Shown one piece after another: positions 44,831 through 54,213 of a stretch of DNA of 64,000 nt. The stretch lies in NCBI RefSeq assembly GCF_900119365.1, contig NZ_FPJO01000003.1, positions 186,001 through 250,000 of the forward strand. The letters run 5' to 3'. The DNA is from Streptomyces atratus (GTDB lineage Bacteria > Actinomycetota > Actinomycetes > Streptomycetales > Streptomycetaceae). Position 1 is the stretch's first letter. Each line of letters begins with the position of its first letter. Below the pieces are notes generated by a model. The model was not told the origin of the DNA, searched no databases, and was given only the letters and a program-made list of their open reading frames with translations. Both the position numbers and the translations under genes were made by a program.

Positions 44831-45736
44831 ATGTCTGAACCGACCGGTGCCGCCCGCCGACGCGGGCCCTTCAAGGTCGGGGACCAGGTCCAGCTCACCG
44901 ATCCCAAGGGACGCCACTACACCTTCACGCTCGAAGCCGGAAAGAACTTCCACACCCACAAGGGTTCTTTCCCGCACGACGAGCTGATCGGTGCTCCCGA
45001 GGGCAGTGTTGTCCGGACCACGGGAAACGTCGCCTATCTCGCGCTGCGCCCGCTGCTCCCCGACTATGTCCTGTCCATGCCCCGCGGCGCCGCCGTGGTC
45101 TACCCCAAGGACGCGGGGCAGATCCTGGCCTTCGCCGACATCTTCCCCGGCGCCCGCGTCGTGGAGGCCGGCGTCGGCTCCGGCTCGCTCTCCACCTTCC
45201 TGCTGCGCGCCATCGGCGACCAGGGCATGCTGCACTCCTACGAGCGCCGCGAGGACTTCGCCGAGATCGCCCAGCAGAACGTGGAGCGCTACTTCGGCGA
45301 GCCGCACCCGGCCTGGCAGCTCACCGTCGGCGACCTCCAGGACAACCTCTCGGACACCGACGTCGACCGCGTCATCCTGGACATGCTCGCCCCCTGGGAG
45401 TGCCTGGAGGCCGTCTCCAAGGCCCTGGTGCCCGGTGGCATCCTCTGCGCGTACGTCGCGACCACCACCCAACTCGCCCGGACCGTCGAGTCCATCCGTG
45501 AGATCGGCTGCTTCGCCGAGCCGCAGCCCTGGGAATCGATGATCCGCAACTGGCACGTCGAGGGCCTGGCCGTCCGCCCGGACCACCGCATGATCGGCCA
45601 CACCGGTTTCCTCGTCACCGCCCGCCGCCTGGCCGACGGTGTGGAACCCCCGCTGCGCCGCCGCCGCCCCGCCAAGGGCGCCTATGGCGAGGACTACGAC
45701 GGTCCCGGCAGCCAGAGCGGCTCCTCCCGCGGCTGA
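44831..45736 (+). CDS. trmI: tRNA (adenine-58-N1)-methyltransferase TrmI
   Basis: This 301-residue AdoMet enzyme modifies A58 in the T loop of tRNAs. The N-terminal beta domain (GPFKVGDQVQLTDPKGRHYT) is followed by the AdoMet motif VVEAGVGSGSLSTFLLRAIG (about 109-128) and VDRVILDMLAPWE. The C-terminal tail is basic, then disordered. In several actinobacteria this gene lies next to the arc-proteasome block, as here. Confidence 0.92.
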   Translation: MSEPTGAARRRGPFKVGDQVQLTDPKGRHYTFTLEAGKNFHTHKGSFPHDELIGAPEGSVVRTTGNVAYLALRPLLPDYVLSMPRGAAVVYPKDAGQILAFADIFPGARVVEAGVGSGSLSTFLLRAIGDQGMLHSYERREDFAEIAQQNVERYFGEPHPAWQLTVGDLQDNLSDTDVDRVILDMLAPWECLEAVSKALVPGGILCAYVATTTQLARTVESIREIGCFAEPQPWESMIRNWHVEGLAVRPDHRMIGHTGFLVTARRLADGVEPPLRRRRPAKGAYGEDYDGPGSQSGSSRG

Positions 45737-45751
45737 CCCGCGCAACGCACC

Positions 45752-45801
45752 GGCGCCGCCGTGGAGTTCCCGGACCGACCCGGGAACTCCACGGCGGCGC
45801 C
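45752..45801 (+). terminator. trmI terminator
   Basis: A perfect 22-bp stem (45752-45773 and 45780-45801) with a six-base loop is followed by CTTTCG. It is one of the longest perfect stems in the window. Confidence 0.85.
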
Positions 45802-45983
45802 CTTTCGTTGCCGGTACGAGGACACCGTCCCCACCGGCCGGGCAATCCGTTCCCACCCCACCGTTCCGCCGTTCTGCGAGGTGTGGCACGATGCTGGCCA
45901 CCCCGCGCCACCGCGGCGGTCCCACCGGCGCCGCCGCCCATCCCGGCATCCTCCAACCACAGGAACCACAGGAGACATCCCGC

Positions 45984-46562
45984 GTGCAGCCCTCCGAGCT
46001 CCCGGACCTCGCGCACACCGACACCAAGCCGCTGCACTGGCTCGCCACCGCGACCGCCATAGCCGCCGTCGTCGCGGCCGCCGGCCTGCTCCAGCCGGAC
46101 CCCACGGCGTCGGCCTCCACCCCCCACCGCACCGAGGCGCGGCACGGCACCACGGCCGCCACCGCTCCCGATCCGGCACGGGCGGACTTCCCGCTGGAAT
46201 GCGGCGGACAGGAACGCACCGTGGCCAAGCAGGCCACCGGCGACCTGGACGGCGACGACCGCCCCGAGACCGTCGCGGTGGTCCACTGCGCGGCCGGCTC
46301 GGGCACCCCGCCCAGCGGCGTCTACGTCCTCACACGCGGAAGCGGGGCCGCACCGCGGGTCGTGGCGACCCTGGTGGACCCCGCTCAGCAGATGAGCATC
46401 GGCGATTTCGCGGTGCGTGACGGAATCATTTCGGCCACTCTGTTCGGCTACTCCTCGGACGCCGTGGCACGCTGCTGCCCCGACCAGCAGGAGCGGGTCA
46501 CCTGGCAGTGGAAGGGCGGCGCATTCGTCCGCGCCACCCAGGCCGCCCCGAGCAGCGCCTGA
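45984..46562 (+). CDS. Membrane-anchored or secreted protein of unknown function
   Basis: This 192-residue protein has a short cytosolic N-terminus, one hydrophobic helix (ATAIAAVVAAAGLL, about 23-36) and a Thr/Ala spacer. An extracellular domain starts near LECGGQERTV. It contains GDLDGDDRPETVAVVHC, an FG-GAP-like or calcium-binding-like loop, and two further Cys (ARCCPDQQE). GTG at 45984 follows GGAGAC. Transcription is convergent with the ferredoxin gene. Confidence 0.65.
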   Translation: MQPSELPDLAHTDTKPLHWLATATAIAAVVAAAGLLQPDPTASASTPHRTEARHGTTAATAPDPARADFPLECGGQERTVAKQATGDLDGDDRPETVAVVHCAAGSGTPPSGVYVLTRGSGAAPRVVATLVDPAQQMSIGDFAVRDGIISATLFGYSSDAVARCCPDQQERVTWQWKGGAFVRATQAAPSSA

Positions 46563-46601
46563 CCCGTCACCGGGCGTGAGCGGAGGCTCGCGACCGCCGG
46601 A

Positions 46602-46913
46602 TCAGGCGGCCTCGGGCCCGTACACCTCGACGCTGTCCGAAACGCGGCGTACATGGATGCAGTCGCCCGGGCACTCCTTGGCCGAATCGACGACGTCCTG
46701 GAGCAGGGGCAGCGGAACGGGCGTGGTCGCGCCCCTGTCCTGCAGGAGTTCGTCGTCCGCGCTCTTCACATACGCCAGACCGTCGATGTCCAGCTCGAAC
46801 ACCTCGGGCGCGTACTGGACGCAGATGCCGTCTCCCGTGCAGAGGTCCTGATCGATCCAGACCTCCAGCTCCTGTGCGTCGCCTCCGTTGGGAGCGTCCT
46901 GCTGCACGGTCAT
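46602..46913 (-). CDS. Ferredoxin
   Basis: This 103-residue acidic electron carrier has a single-cluster pattern with CTGDGIC near residue 25 and ECPGDCIHV near residue 80. That gives four Cys consistent with a 3Fe-4S or 4Fe-4S cluster. ATG at 46913 is preferred, with the GGCAGGAGAA binding site just upstream on this strand. It is divergent from arc, an arrangement found in other Streptomyces. No partner reductase or P450 is adjacent. Confidence 0.88.
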   Translation of the reverse strand: MTVQQDAPNGGDAQELEVWIDQDLCTGDGICVQYAPEVFELDIDGLAYVKSADDELLQDRGATTPVPLPLLQDVVDSAKECPGDCIHVRRVSDSVEVYGPEAA

Positions 46914-47154
46914 TTCTCCTGCCGTTCCCTGCGTATCCGAACCAAAAGAAGCCAGCCCTGACGGGTGTTGAACGGTTCGACGATACAACCGGCCGCTTTC
47001 CGATGTTGAAGGGTGGGTATTCCCCTGTCACGAGGGGGAACGCAAGGGTGAAGATCGGACACGCCCCGCAGTCTTTGTGATCTAGGGGTTTCAATCATCA
47101 CCCACCCAGGTAGGGTCAGGAAGCGTCCAGCTCCCCTTGGAGGAGGTGAGGACC

Positions 47155-48921
47155 GTGGCAGCCCACGACGATGACATCAACCGCGGCATCCGGCCCGGGC
47201 GGGGGTCCGAAGACCCAGCCGGCCAGGTCGCCTATCTCGAGCAGGAAATCGCCGTCCTGCGACGTAAGCTCGCCGACTCTCCGCGCCATACGAGGATTCT
47301 CGAAGAGCGGATCGTCGAGTTGCAGACCAACCTCGCAGGCGTGTCCGCACAGAATGAGCGGCTCGCCAACACATTGCGCGAGGCCCGCGACCAGATCGTG
47401 GCCCTCAAGGAAGAAGTCGACCGGCTCGCACAGCCGCCGGCCGGGTTCGGTGTGTTTCTGCAGGGCAATGAGGACGGCACCTGCGACATCTTCACCGGGG
47501 GCCGGAAGCTCCGGGTGAACGTCAGTCCCAGTGTCGAGCTCGACGACCTCCGGCGCGGCCAGGAAGTCATGCTCAACGAAGCGCTCAACGTGGTCGACGC
47601 CATGGAATTCGAGCGGGCCGGGGACATCGTCACTCTCAAGGAAATCCTTGAGGACGGCGAGCGGGCCCTGGTCATCGGGCATACCGACGAGGAACGGGTG
47701 GTGCGGCTCGCCGAGCCGCTGCTGAGCATCTCCATCCGCCCCGGCGACGCCCTCCTGCTCGAACCCAGGTCCGGCTACGTCTACGAAGTGGTGCCCAAGA
47801 GCGAGGTCGAGGAGCTCGTCCTCGAAGAGGTGCCGGACATCGACTACGACAAGATCGGCGGCCTGGGCGACCAGATCGAGCTGATCCGGGACGCGGTCGA
47901 GCTCCCTTACCTCCACCCCGACCTCTTCAAGGAACACGAACTGCGTCCGCCGAAGGGCATCCTGCTCTACGGTCCGCCCGGCTGCGGAAAGACACTCATC
48001 GCCAAGGCCGTCGCCAACTCCCTTGCCAAGAAGGTCGCCGAGGTCACCGGCCAGCCGGCGGGCAAGAGCTACTTCCTCAACATCAAGGGTCCGGAGCTTC
48101 TCAACAAGTACGTCGGCGAGACCGAGCGGCACATCCGCCTGGTCTTCCAGCGTGCCCGTGAGAAGGCGAGCGAGGGCACCCCCGTCATCGTCTTCTTCGA
48201 CGAGATGGAGTCCCTCTTCCGTACCCGGGGATCCGGCGTCAGCTCGGACGTGGAGAACACCATCGTCCCGCAGCTGCTCGCCGAGATCGACGGCGTCGAG
48301 GGCCTGGAGAACGTCATCGTCATCGGCGCCTCCAACCGCGAGGACATGATCGACCCCGCGATCCTGCGACCCGGCCGCCTCGATGTGAAGATCAAGATCG
48401 AGCGCCCCGACGCGGAGGCCGCGAAGGACATCTTCGCGAAGTACCTCACACCGTCGCTGCCGCTGCACGCGGACGACCTCGCGGAGCACACCGGCTCCAA
48501 GGAAGCCGCGGCGCACGCCATGATCCAGTCCGTCGTCGAGCGGATGTACACCGAGTCCGAGGAGAACCGCTTCCTCGAAGTCACCTACGCCAACGGCGAC
48601 AAGGAAGTCCTGTACTTCAAGGACTTCAACTCCGGAGCGATGATCCAGAACATCGTCGACCGGGCCAAGAAGATGGCCATCAAGGCCTTCCTCGACCAGG
48701 GCCAGAAGGGCCTTCGCGTCTCCCACCTCCTCCAGGCCTGCGTGGACGAGTTCAAGGAGAACGAGGACCTGCCGAACACCACCAACCCGGACGACTGGGC
48801 CAGGATCTCCGGCAAGAAGGGCGAGCGGATCGTCTTCATCCGTACGCTCGTCACCGGAAAGCAGGGCGCGGACACCGGCCGCTCCATCGACACGGTGGCG
48901 AACACCGGGCAGTACCTGTAA
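47155..48921 (+). CDS. arc: Proteasome-associated ATPase ARC (Mpa)
   Basis: This hexameric unfoldase recognises Pup-tagged proteins and threads them into the 20S proteasome. The 588-residue protein has an N-terminal coiled coil (about 20-80), OB domains (to about 240), and an AAA domain with GPPGCGKT (about 273) and [10 protein letters not shown] (about 344). The C-terminal end GQYL has the penultimate Tyr needed to dock on the alpha ring. GTG at 47155 gives the family start [10 protein letters not shown] and lies eight bases after GGAGG. Confidence 0.95.
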   Translation: MAAHDDDINRGIRPGRGSEDPAGQVAYLEQEIAVLRRKLADSPRHTRILEERIVELQTNLAGVSAQNERLANTLREARDQIVALKEEVDRLAQPPAGFGVFLQGNEDGTCDIFTGGRKLRVNVSPSVELDDLRRGQEVMLNEALNVVDAMEFERAGDIVTLKEILEDGERALVIGHTDEERVVRLAEPLLSISIRPGDALLLEPRSGYVYEVVPKSEVEELVLEEVPDIDYDKIGGLGDQIELIRDAVELPYLHPDLFKEHELRPPKGILLYGPPGCGKTLIAKAVANSLAKKVAEVTGQPAGKSYFLNIKGPELLNKYVGETERHIRLVFQRAREKASEGTPVIVFFDEMESLFRTRGSGVSSDVENTIVPQLLAEIDGVEGLENVIVIGASNREDMIDPAILRPGRLDVKIKIERPDAEAAKDIFAKYLTPSLPLHADDLAEHTGSKEAAAHAMIQSVVERMYTESEENRFLEVTYANGDKEVLYFKDFNSGAMIQNIVDRAKKMAIKAFLDQGQKGLRVSHLLQACVDEFKENEDLPNTTNPDDWARISGKKGERIVFIRTLVTGKQGADTGRSIDTVANTGQYL

Positions 48922-48932
48922 GAACACGGACA

Positions 48933-48964
48933 GGCTGCGGATGCCCGGCCGGGCATCCGCAGCC
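48933..48964 (+). terminator. arc terminator
   Basis: A perfect 16-bp palindrome with no spacer (GGCTGCGGATGCCCGG and its complement) starts 12 bases after the arc stop and is followed by GATTGCTTTC. Confidence 0.8.
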
Positions 48965-49156
48965 GATTGCTTTCGGTCCAGCTGACGCGACACCGCAGCA
49001 ATGACGTAATTGATCTCCCCACCAGCACAGAGGCGCTCTAGGCTCTTGCGTACCGCCCGGTCGCGCAGTGCGAGGACGGGCAGTGCACGCGCACCGACAA
49101 GCAGCGGTACTTGAGCGCCGCCCCTCAAGGGAGCGCCGCCGGGCAAGGAGGGCCGC

Positions 49157-50668
49157 ATGACCGTACGGCGAGTAATGGGCATCGAGACGGAGTACGGGAT
49201 CTCCGTCCCCGGCCACCCCAACGCCAATGCCATGCTCACCTCGTCCCAGATCGTCAACGCCTACGCAGCGGCGATGCACCGGGCGCGCCGCGCCCGCTGG
49301 GACTTCGAAGAGGAGAACCCGCTGCGGGACGCGCGAGGTTTCGACCTCGCCCGCGAGACCGCGGACTCCAGCCAGCTCACCGACGAGGACATCGGCCTCG
49401 CCAATGTCATCCTCACCAATGGGGCCCGCCTCTACGTCGACCACGCACACCCCGAGTACAGCTCCCCGGAGGTCACCAATCCGCGGGACGCGGTCCTCTG
49501 GGACAAGGCCGGCGAACGCATCATGGCCGAGGCCGCCGAGCGCGCGGCCCAGCTCCCCGGCGCCCAGCCGATCCACCTCTACAAGAACAACACCGACAAC
49601 AAGGGCGCCTCGTACGGCACGCACGAGAACTACCTGATGAAGCGGGACACCCCGTTCTCCGACATCGTGCGCCATCTGACCCCGTTCTTCGTCTCCCGCC
49701 AGGTGGTCACCGGGGCGGGGCGCGTGGGAATCGGCCAGGACGGCCACGAGCACGGCTTCCAGATCAGTCAGCGCGCCGATTACTTCGAGGTCGAGGTCGG
49801 GCTGGAGACCACGCTCAAGCGCCCCATCATCAACACCCGCGACGAACCCCACTCCGACGCCGAGAAGTACCGCCGGCTCCACGTGATCATCGGGGACGCG
49901 AACCTCTCGGAGATCTCCACCTATCTCAAGCTCGGCACCACCGCCCTGGTCCTGTCCATGATCGAGGACGGCTTCATCAACGTCGATCTCGCGGTCGACC
50001 AGCCGGTGCGCACCCTGCATCACGTCTCCCACGACCCGACCCTGCAGTACCTCGTCACGCTGCGCAGCGGCCGCACCCTCACCGCCGTACAACTGCAGAT
50101 GGAGTACTTCGAGCTGGGCCGCAAGTATGTCGAGGAGCGGTACGGGGCCGATGCCGACGAGCAGACCAAGGACGTCCTGATCCGCTGGGAGGACACCCTC
50201 AACCGGCTGGAGAACGATCCGATGAGCCTGTCCGGCGAGCTCGACTGGATCGCCAAGCGGGAGCTCATGGAGGGCTACCGCCGCCGCGACAGCCTGGACT
50301 GGGACGCGGCACGGCTGCACCTGGTGGATCTCCAGTACGCCGACGTGCGGGCCGAGAAGGGCCTGTACAACCGGCTGGCGGCCCGCGGGAAGATGAAGCG
50401 GCTGCTGGGCGAGGGCGAGGTCGAGCGGGCCCGCACGAGGCCTCCGGAGGACACCAGGGCCTACTTCCGCGGCCGCTGCCTGGAGCAGTACGCCGACGAC
50501 GTGGCGGCGGCCTCCTGGGACTCGGTCATCTTCGACCTGCCGGGTCATGACTCGCTGCAACGGGTACCCACCCTGGAACCGTTGCGTGGCACCCGCGACC
50601 ACGTCAAGGAGCTCCTGGACCGCTGCCGCACGGCGGAGGAGCTGGTCCAGGTCCTCTCGGGCGGCTGA
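49157..50668 (+). CDS. dop: Pup deamidase/depupylase Dop
   Basis: This enzyme converts the C-terminal Gln of Pup to Glu and also removes Pup from targets. The 503-residue protein belongs to the carboxylate-amine ligase-like family, with GIETEYGI (residues 8-15), [19 protein letters not shown] and [20 protein letters not shown]. It is a paralogue of PafA further downstream. AAGGAGG precedes the ATG. Pup follows after 121 bases. Confidence 0.95.
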   Translation: MTVRRVMGIETEYGISVPGHPNANAMLTSSQIVNAYAAAMHRARRARWDFEEENPLRDARGFDLARETADSSQLTDEDIGLANVILTNGARLYVDHAHPEYSSPEVTNPRDAVLWDKAGERIMAEAAERAAQLPGAQPIHLYKNNTDNKGASYGTHENYLMKRDTPFSDIVRHLTPFFVSRQVVTGAGRVGIGQDGHEHGFQISQRADYFEVEVGLETTLKRPIINTRDEPHSDAEKYRRLHVIIGDANLSEISTYLKLGTTALVLSMIEDGFINVDLAVDQPVRTLHHVSHDPTLQYLVTLRSGRTLTAVQLQMEYFELGRKYVEERYGADADEQTKDVLIRWEDTLNRLENDPMSLSGELDWIAKRELMEGYRRRDSLDWDAARLHLVDLQYADVRAEKGLYNRLAARGKMKRLLGEGEVERARTRPPEDTRAYFRGRCLEQYADDVAAASWDSVIFDLPGHDSLQRVPTLEPLRGTRDHVKELLDRCRTAEELVQVLSGG

Positions 50669-50789
50669 AAGGGCAGGGATCGGGGAATCATCGGGATGTC
50701 CCCCGGACGTTGAGGGAAGTACCGGGCCGATGTCGGAGCCCGTGGGTAGGGTCTGAGTCAAGTGCTTCGAACCGAGCGGGGTGAGCTAG

Positions 50790-51008
50790 ATGGCGACCAA
50801 GGACACCGGCGGCGGACAGCAGAAGGCGACGCGTTCCAGCGAGGAGGTCGAGGAGCAGGCGCAGGACGCCCAGGTCTCCGAGGACCTCAAGGACCGCCAG
50901 GAGAAGCTGAGCGACGACGTCGACTCGGTTCTGGACGAGATCGATGACGTGCTCGAGGAGAACGCGGAGGACTTCGTGCGGTCCTTCGTTCAAAAGGGCG
51001 GACAGTAG
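50790..51008 (+). CDS. pup: Prokaryotic ubiquitin-like protein Pup
   Basis: This 72-residue intrinsically disordered tag has the C-terminal motif GGQ, which must be deamidated by Dop before PafA can ligate it to Lys residues. The helix-forming part LSDDVDSVLDEIDDVLEENA (about 40-59) is what ARC coiled coils bind. The ATG has GGGGTGAG upstream. Confidence 0.97.
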   Translation: MATKDTGGGQQKATRSSEEVEEQAQDAQVSEDLKDRQEKLSDDVDSVLDEIDDVLEENAEDFVRSFVQKGGQ

Positions 51009-51099
51009 TTCACGAGTGTGAACACGGGGAGCGGAGAGAGCGGTGCGCGCGGTACGGGCCGGGTCGGCCCGTACCGCGCGGGCGCAAGCGGCACCGCGA

Positions 51100-51302
51100 G
51101 CCGTGCAGCTGCCCCCCGCCGTTCATGTGGACCACCGCCGCCGGACGGGTAGGGTCCGTGGCGTAACCGCATCAACTGCAATTCGGCCATCCGCAAGTTG
51201 GGAGACGATCCTGACGCCTTGCTCAGGGCCGTCGTTTACCTGGAGGGAAACGCGTGGAAGCCAACACTCGTAGCACCGGGCGTCTACCAGCTGCCTTCCT
51301 GA
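51100..51302 (+). pseudogene. Remnant of an endonuclease VII-domain gene
   Basis: Between pup and prcB one frame reads AVHVDHRRRTGRVRGV (from about 51118). One base is then lost, and a second frame continues [20 protein letters not shown] from 51171 to a stop at 51302. The two parts together match the C-terminal HVDHDHRTGRVRG...NCNSAIGKLGDDP signature of recombination endonuclease VII-like proteins, which occupy this place in related Streptomyces. The N-terminal zinc part is gone and the DHDH motif is broken. The tail overlaps the prcB start by 49 bases. Confidence 0.75.
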
Positions 51303-52099
51303 CGCCGGGATCCTCTTCGTTCATGGATTTCCTGTCCGACCACTTGCCCGGGATGCTCCCGGGCAACAGGAACCTGCCGCCGCTCCAGGGGGCCGTCGAG
51401 GCGCCGCACGGGACGACCATCGTCGCGGCGACGTTCGACGGCGGCGTGGTCCTGGCCGGTGACCGGCGCGCGACCATGGGCAATGTGATCGCGCAGCGCG
51501 ACATCGAGAAGGTCTTCCCGGCCGACGAGTACTCGGCGGTGGGCATCGCCGGCACGGCCGGGCTGGCCGTGGAGATGGTCAAGCTCTTCCAGCTGGAGCT
51601 GGAGCACTTCGAGAAGGTCGAGGGAGCACAGCTCTCCCTGGAGGGCAAGGCGAACCGGCTCTCCACGATGATCCGCAGCAATCTGGCCATGGCCATGCAG
51701 GGCCTCGCCGTCGTGCCGCTCTTCGCCGGCTTCGACATCGACCGCGAGAAGGGCCGCATCTTCTCGTACGACGTCACCGGCGGCCGTTCCGAGGAGCACG
51801 GCTACGCGGCCACCGGCTCCGGGTCGGTCTTCGCCCGCAGTTCGATGAAGAAGCTCTACCGCCAGGACCTGACGGAGCAGGAGGCGCTCACCCTGGTCGT
51901 ACAGGCGCTGTACGACGCCGCGGACGACGATTCGGCGACCGGCGGTCCGGATGTGGCCCGGCGGATCTACCCGATCGTCACCGTCATCACCGACGAGGGC
52001 TTCCGGAAGCTGGACGAGGCGGAATCCTCCGAGATCGCCCGCTCCGTCCTGGAGCGCCGGCTGGAGCAGCCCGACGGCCCGCGCGCCGCGCTGCTCTGA
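51254..52099 (+). CDS. prcB: Proteasome beta subunit precursor PrcB
   Basis: This is the Ntn-hydrolase subunit of the 20S core. The 281-residue precursor has a 53-residue propeptide ending in PHG, after which Thr54 of [12 protein letters not shown] becomes the catalytic N-terminal nucleophile. [12 protein letters not shown] supplies Asp/Lys-type active-site neighbours, and [15 protein letters not shown] is typical. GTG at 51254 follows GGAGGG and lies inside the relic endonuclease frame. Confidence 0.95.
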   Translation: MEANTRSTGRLPAAFLTPGSSSFMDFLSDHLPGMLPGNRNLPPLQGAVEAPHGTTIVAATFDGGVVLAGDRRATMGNVIAQRDIEKVFPADEYSAVGIAGTAGLAVEMVKLFQLELEHFEKVEGAQLSLEGKANRLSTMIRSNLAMAMQGLAVVPLFAGFDIDREKGRIFSYDVTGGRSEEHGYAATGSGSVFARSSMKKLYRQDLTEQEALTLVVQALYDAADDDSATGGPDVARRIYPIVTVITDEGFRKLDEAESSEIARSVLERRLEQPDGPRAALL

Positions 52100-52157
52100 C
52101 CTCCGTTCCGCTGCTTCTTCGATGCTCTTGTCACTGACAGAAAGGGACGGATAACCG

Positions 52158-52970
52158 GTGTCGACGCCGTTCTATGTCTCACCTCAGCAGGCCATGGCCG
52201 ACCGGGCGGAATACGCCCGGAAGGGCATTGCCCGTGGTCGCAGCCTGGTTGTGCTGCAGTATGCCGACGGCATTGTGTTCGTCGGTGAGAACCCGTCCCG
52301 TGCACTGCACAAGTTCAGCGAGATCTACGACCGGATCGGCTTCGCCGCCGCCGGCAAGTACAACGAGTACGAGAATCTCCGCATCGGCGGCGTGCGCTAT
52401 GCCGATCTGCGCGGATACACCTACGACCGTGACGACGTGACGGCCCGTGGGCTGGCCAATGTTTACGCGCAGACGCTGGGCACCATCTTCTCCAGCGCGG
52501 CCGAGAAGCCGTACGAGGTGGAGCTGGTGGTCGCCGAGGTGGGCGCCGAGCCCGAGGGTGACCAGATCTACCGGCTGCCGCACGACGGCTCGATCGTCGA
52601 CGAGCACGGCTCGGTCGCGGTCGGCGGCAACGCCGAGCAGATCAGCACCTTCCTGGACCAGCGGCACCGCGACGGGATGACGCTCGCCGAGGCGCTGAAG
52701 CTGGCGGTACAGGCGCTGTCGCGCGATCCCAACGGCAGCGAGCGGGAGATCCCCGCGGAGCGGCTGGAGGTCGCGGTCCTGGACCGTACGCGGCCGCAGC
52801 AGCGGAAGTTCAAGCGGATCGTCGGCAGGCAGCTGGCGCGGCTGCTGGAGGCGGACGGCGGCTCCGCGCCGACGGACGCCCCCTCCGACACCGAAGAGGG
52901 CGAGGGCGGAGAGTCCGCCGCCGCGACGGATGCTCCCAAGTCCACCGACTCCGGCGGGGACGTGGAGTAG
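52158..52970 (+). CDS. prcA: Proteasome alpha subunit PrcA
   Basis: This subunit forms the gated outer rings of the 20S core and docks ARC. The 270-residue protein starts [20 protein letters not shown], the gate segment, followed by the alpha-type fold ([17 protein letters not shown]). The last 40 residues are acidic and disordered. GTG follows AAGGGACGG. It is co-transcribed with prcB, with 58 bases between them. Confidence 0.95.
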   Translation: MSTPFYVSPQQAMADRAEYARKGIARGRSLVVLQYADGIVFVGENPSRALHKFSEIYDRIGFAAAGKYNEYENLRIGGVRYADLRGYTYDRDDVTARGLANVYAQTLGTIFSSAAEKPYEVELVVAEVGAEPEGDQIYRLPHDGSIVDEHGSVAVGGNAEQISTFLDQRHRDGMTLAEALKLAVQALSRDPNGSEREIPAERLEVAVLDRTRPQQRKFKRIVGRQLARLLEADGGSAPTDAPSDTEEGEGGESAAATDAPKSTDSGGDVE

Positions 52971-53038
52971 TCCTCCGAGGGACGGCCCACCGCTGTTCCC
53001 GTGCCCCGGCCCGCCGCACTCGGCGGGCCGGGGCATTC

Positions 53039-54079
53039 TCATGCGTGCGGGGCGTCCGCGGGCGGGGCCGACGACGACCCTCGGGCCACCAGGTGCACGG
53101 GGAGACTGCCGGGCTCGGCCGGCCGGTCGTCCAGGACCGCCAGCAGCGCCGCCATGCCGCGCTCCCCGACCTGCTCGGCGGGCAGCCGCACGGTGGTGAG
53201 CTCCGGCTCGACGGCCGTGGCCAGGGCCAGATCGTCGAAGCCGGTGACGGACAGGTCGTCGGGCACACGGAGGCCGAGCCTGCGGGCGGCCTTGCAGGCA
53301 CCGGCGGCGAGGATGTCGTCGTCGCAGACGATGGCGGTGGGCCGGGGGCCCGGGGCGGCGAGCGTGTGCTCCGCCGCGATGCGGCCCGCGTGGACGTCGA
53401 GCGCCGCGGGGACGGTCCGTACGGAGGTGCCGGCAACCGCCCGCAGGGCGTCCTGGAGCGCCCGGCCGCGCACCGCGAAGGTCCAGGAGTCCACCGCCGA
53501 GGCCAGGTGGACGAAGCGGCGGTGGCCGAGGGTCAGCAGATGGTCCGCCACCTGCCGCATCCCGTCGGCGATGTCCAGATTGACGCGGGCCGAGACCCCG
53601 GTGTCCGCCGGGTCGCTGTCCAGCATGACCAGCGGCAGGCCCGCGCCGCGCAGCTCGTCGAGCGCGCCGGCGGCCATGGAGGAGGCGATCACGCCGTCCA
53701 GGGAGGCGCTCGCCGAGTCGAAGGGGTCCCGGGCCGGGCCGGTGCCGTCGGGGGACGGGTAGAGGACGACGCCGAAGCCGTGTTCGGCGGCGACCGCGGC
53801 GGCACCGGTGTAGACGCGTGCGAAGAACTCGTTGGTGAGCGCCGGGACGACCAGCAGCGCGGTCCTGGTGCGGCCCAGGCGCAGGTTGCGGGCGGCGAGA
53901 TTGGGCCGGTAGCCGAGCTCGTGGGCGGCGCCGCGCACGCGCTCGGCGGTGGCCTCGGAGACCCGGCCGCGCCACTTGCCGCCGAGCACGAGGGAGACGC
54001 TGGCCTGCGAGACGCCCGCGGCCCGGGCGACGTCGCGGCTGGTGGGCCGGGTCGGGACGGGCTGTGCTGCGCTGGTCAC
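53039..54079 (-). CDS. LacI-family regulator
   Basis: This 346-residue repressor has a LacI HTH (TSRDVARAAGVSQASVSLVL, about 13-32), hinge, and a sugar-binding-like core (about 70-340). GTG at 54079 is chosen because GGAGG lies five bases upstream on this strand. It is divergent from the MFS gene, with a TACGTA pair in the shared promoter. The place between prcA and the MFS gene is conserved in Streptomyces. The likely target is the MFS gene, not the proteasome. Confidence 0.88.
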   Translation of the reverse strand: MTSAAQPVPTRPTSRDVARAAGVSQASVSLVLGGKWRGRVSEATAERVRGAAHELGYRPNLAARNLRLGRTRTALLVVPALTNEFFARVYTGAAAVAAEHGFGVVLYPSPDGTGPARDPFDSASASLDGVIASSMAAGALDELRGAGLPLVMLDSDPADTGVSARVNLDIADGMRQVADHLLTLGHRRFVHLASAVDSWTFAVRGRALQDALRAVAGTSVRTVPAALDVHAGRIAAEHTLAAPGPRPTAIVCDDDILAAGACKAARRLGLRVPDDLSVTGFDDLALATAVEPELTTVRLPAEQVGERGMAALLAVLDDRPAEPGSLPVHLVARGSSSAPPADAPHA

Positions 54080-54140
54080 TCGGACCTCCGGGCCGGTCGG
54101 GGCAGGCGCCGTGAGGTGGACCTGCGGACTGGGCACATGG

Positions 54141-54167
54141 TACGTATGAACCTCGACGTTATACGTA
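54141..54167. promoter_or_regulatory. Paired LacI-type operators between regulator and MFS gene
   Basis: TACGTAT at 54141-54147 and ATACGTA at 54161-54167 form an inverted repeat. Each contains a TACGTA palindrome with a central CG, and their centres are 21 bases (two helical turns) apart. This suits cooperative binding by the adjacent LacI-type protein. Confidence 0.55.
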
Positions 54168-54213
54168 AAACCTCGGGGTCGTCGGACCGCTCGGGGGAGA
54201 GGGGCTACGGGAC

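Noticed and set aside
47116..49257. A 713-codon minus-strand frame opposite arc
   Set aside because: It is a shadow of arc. The plus strand has unambiguous AAA motifs and a proper ribosome binding site.
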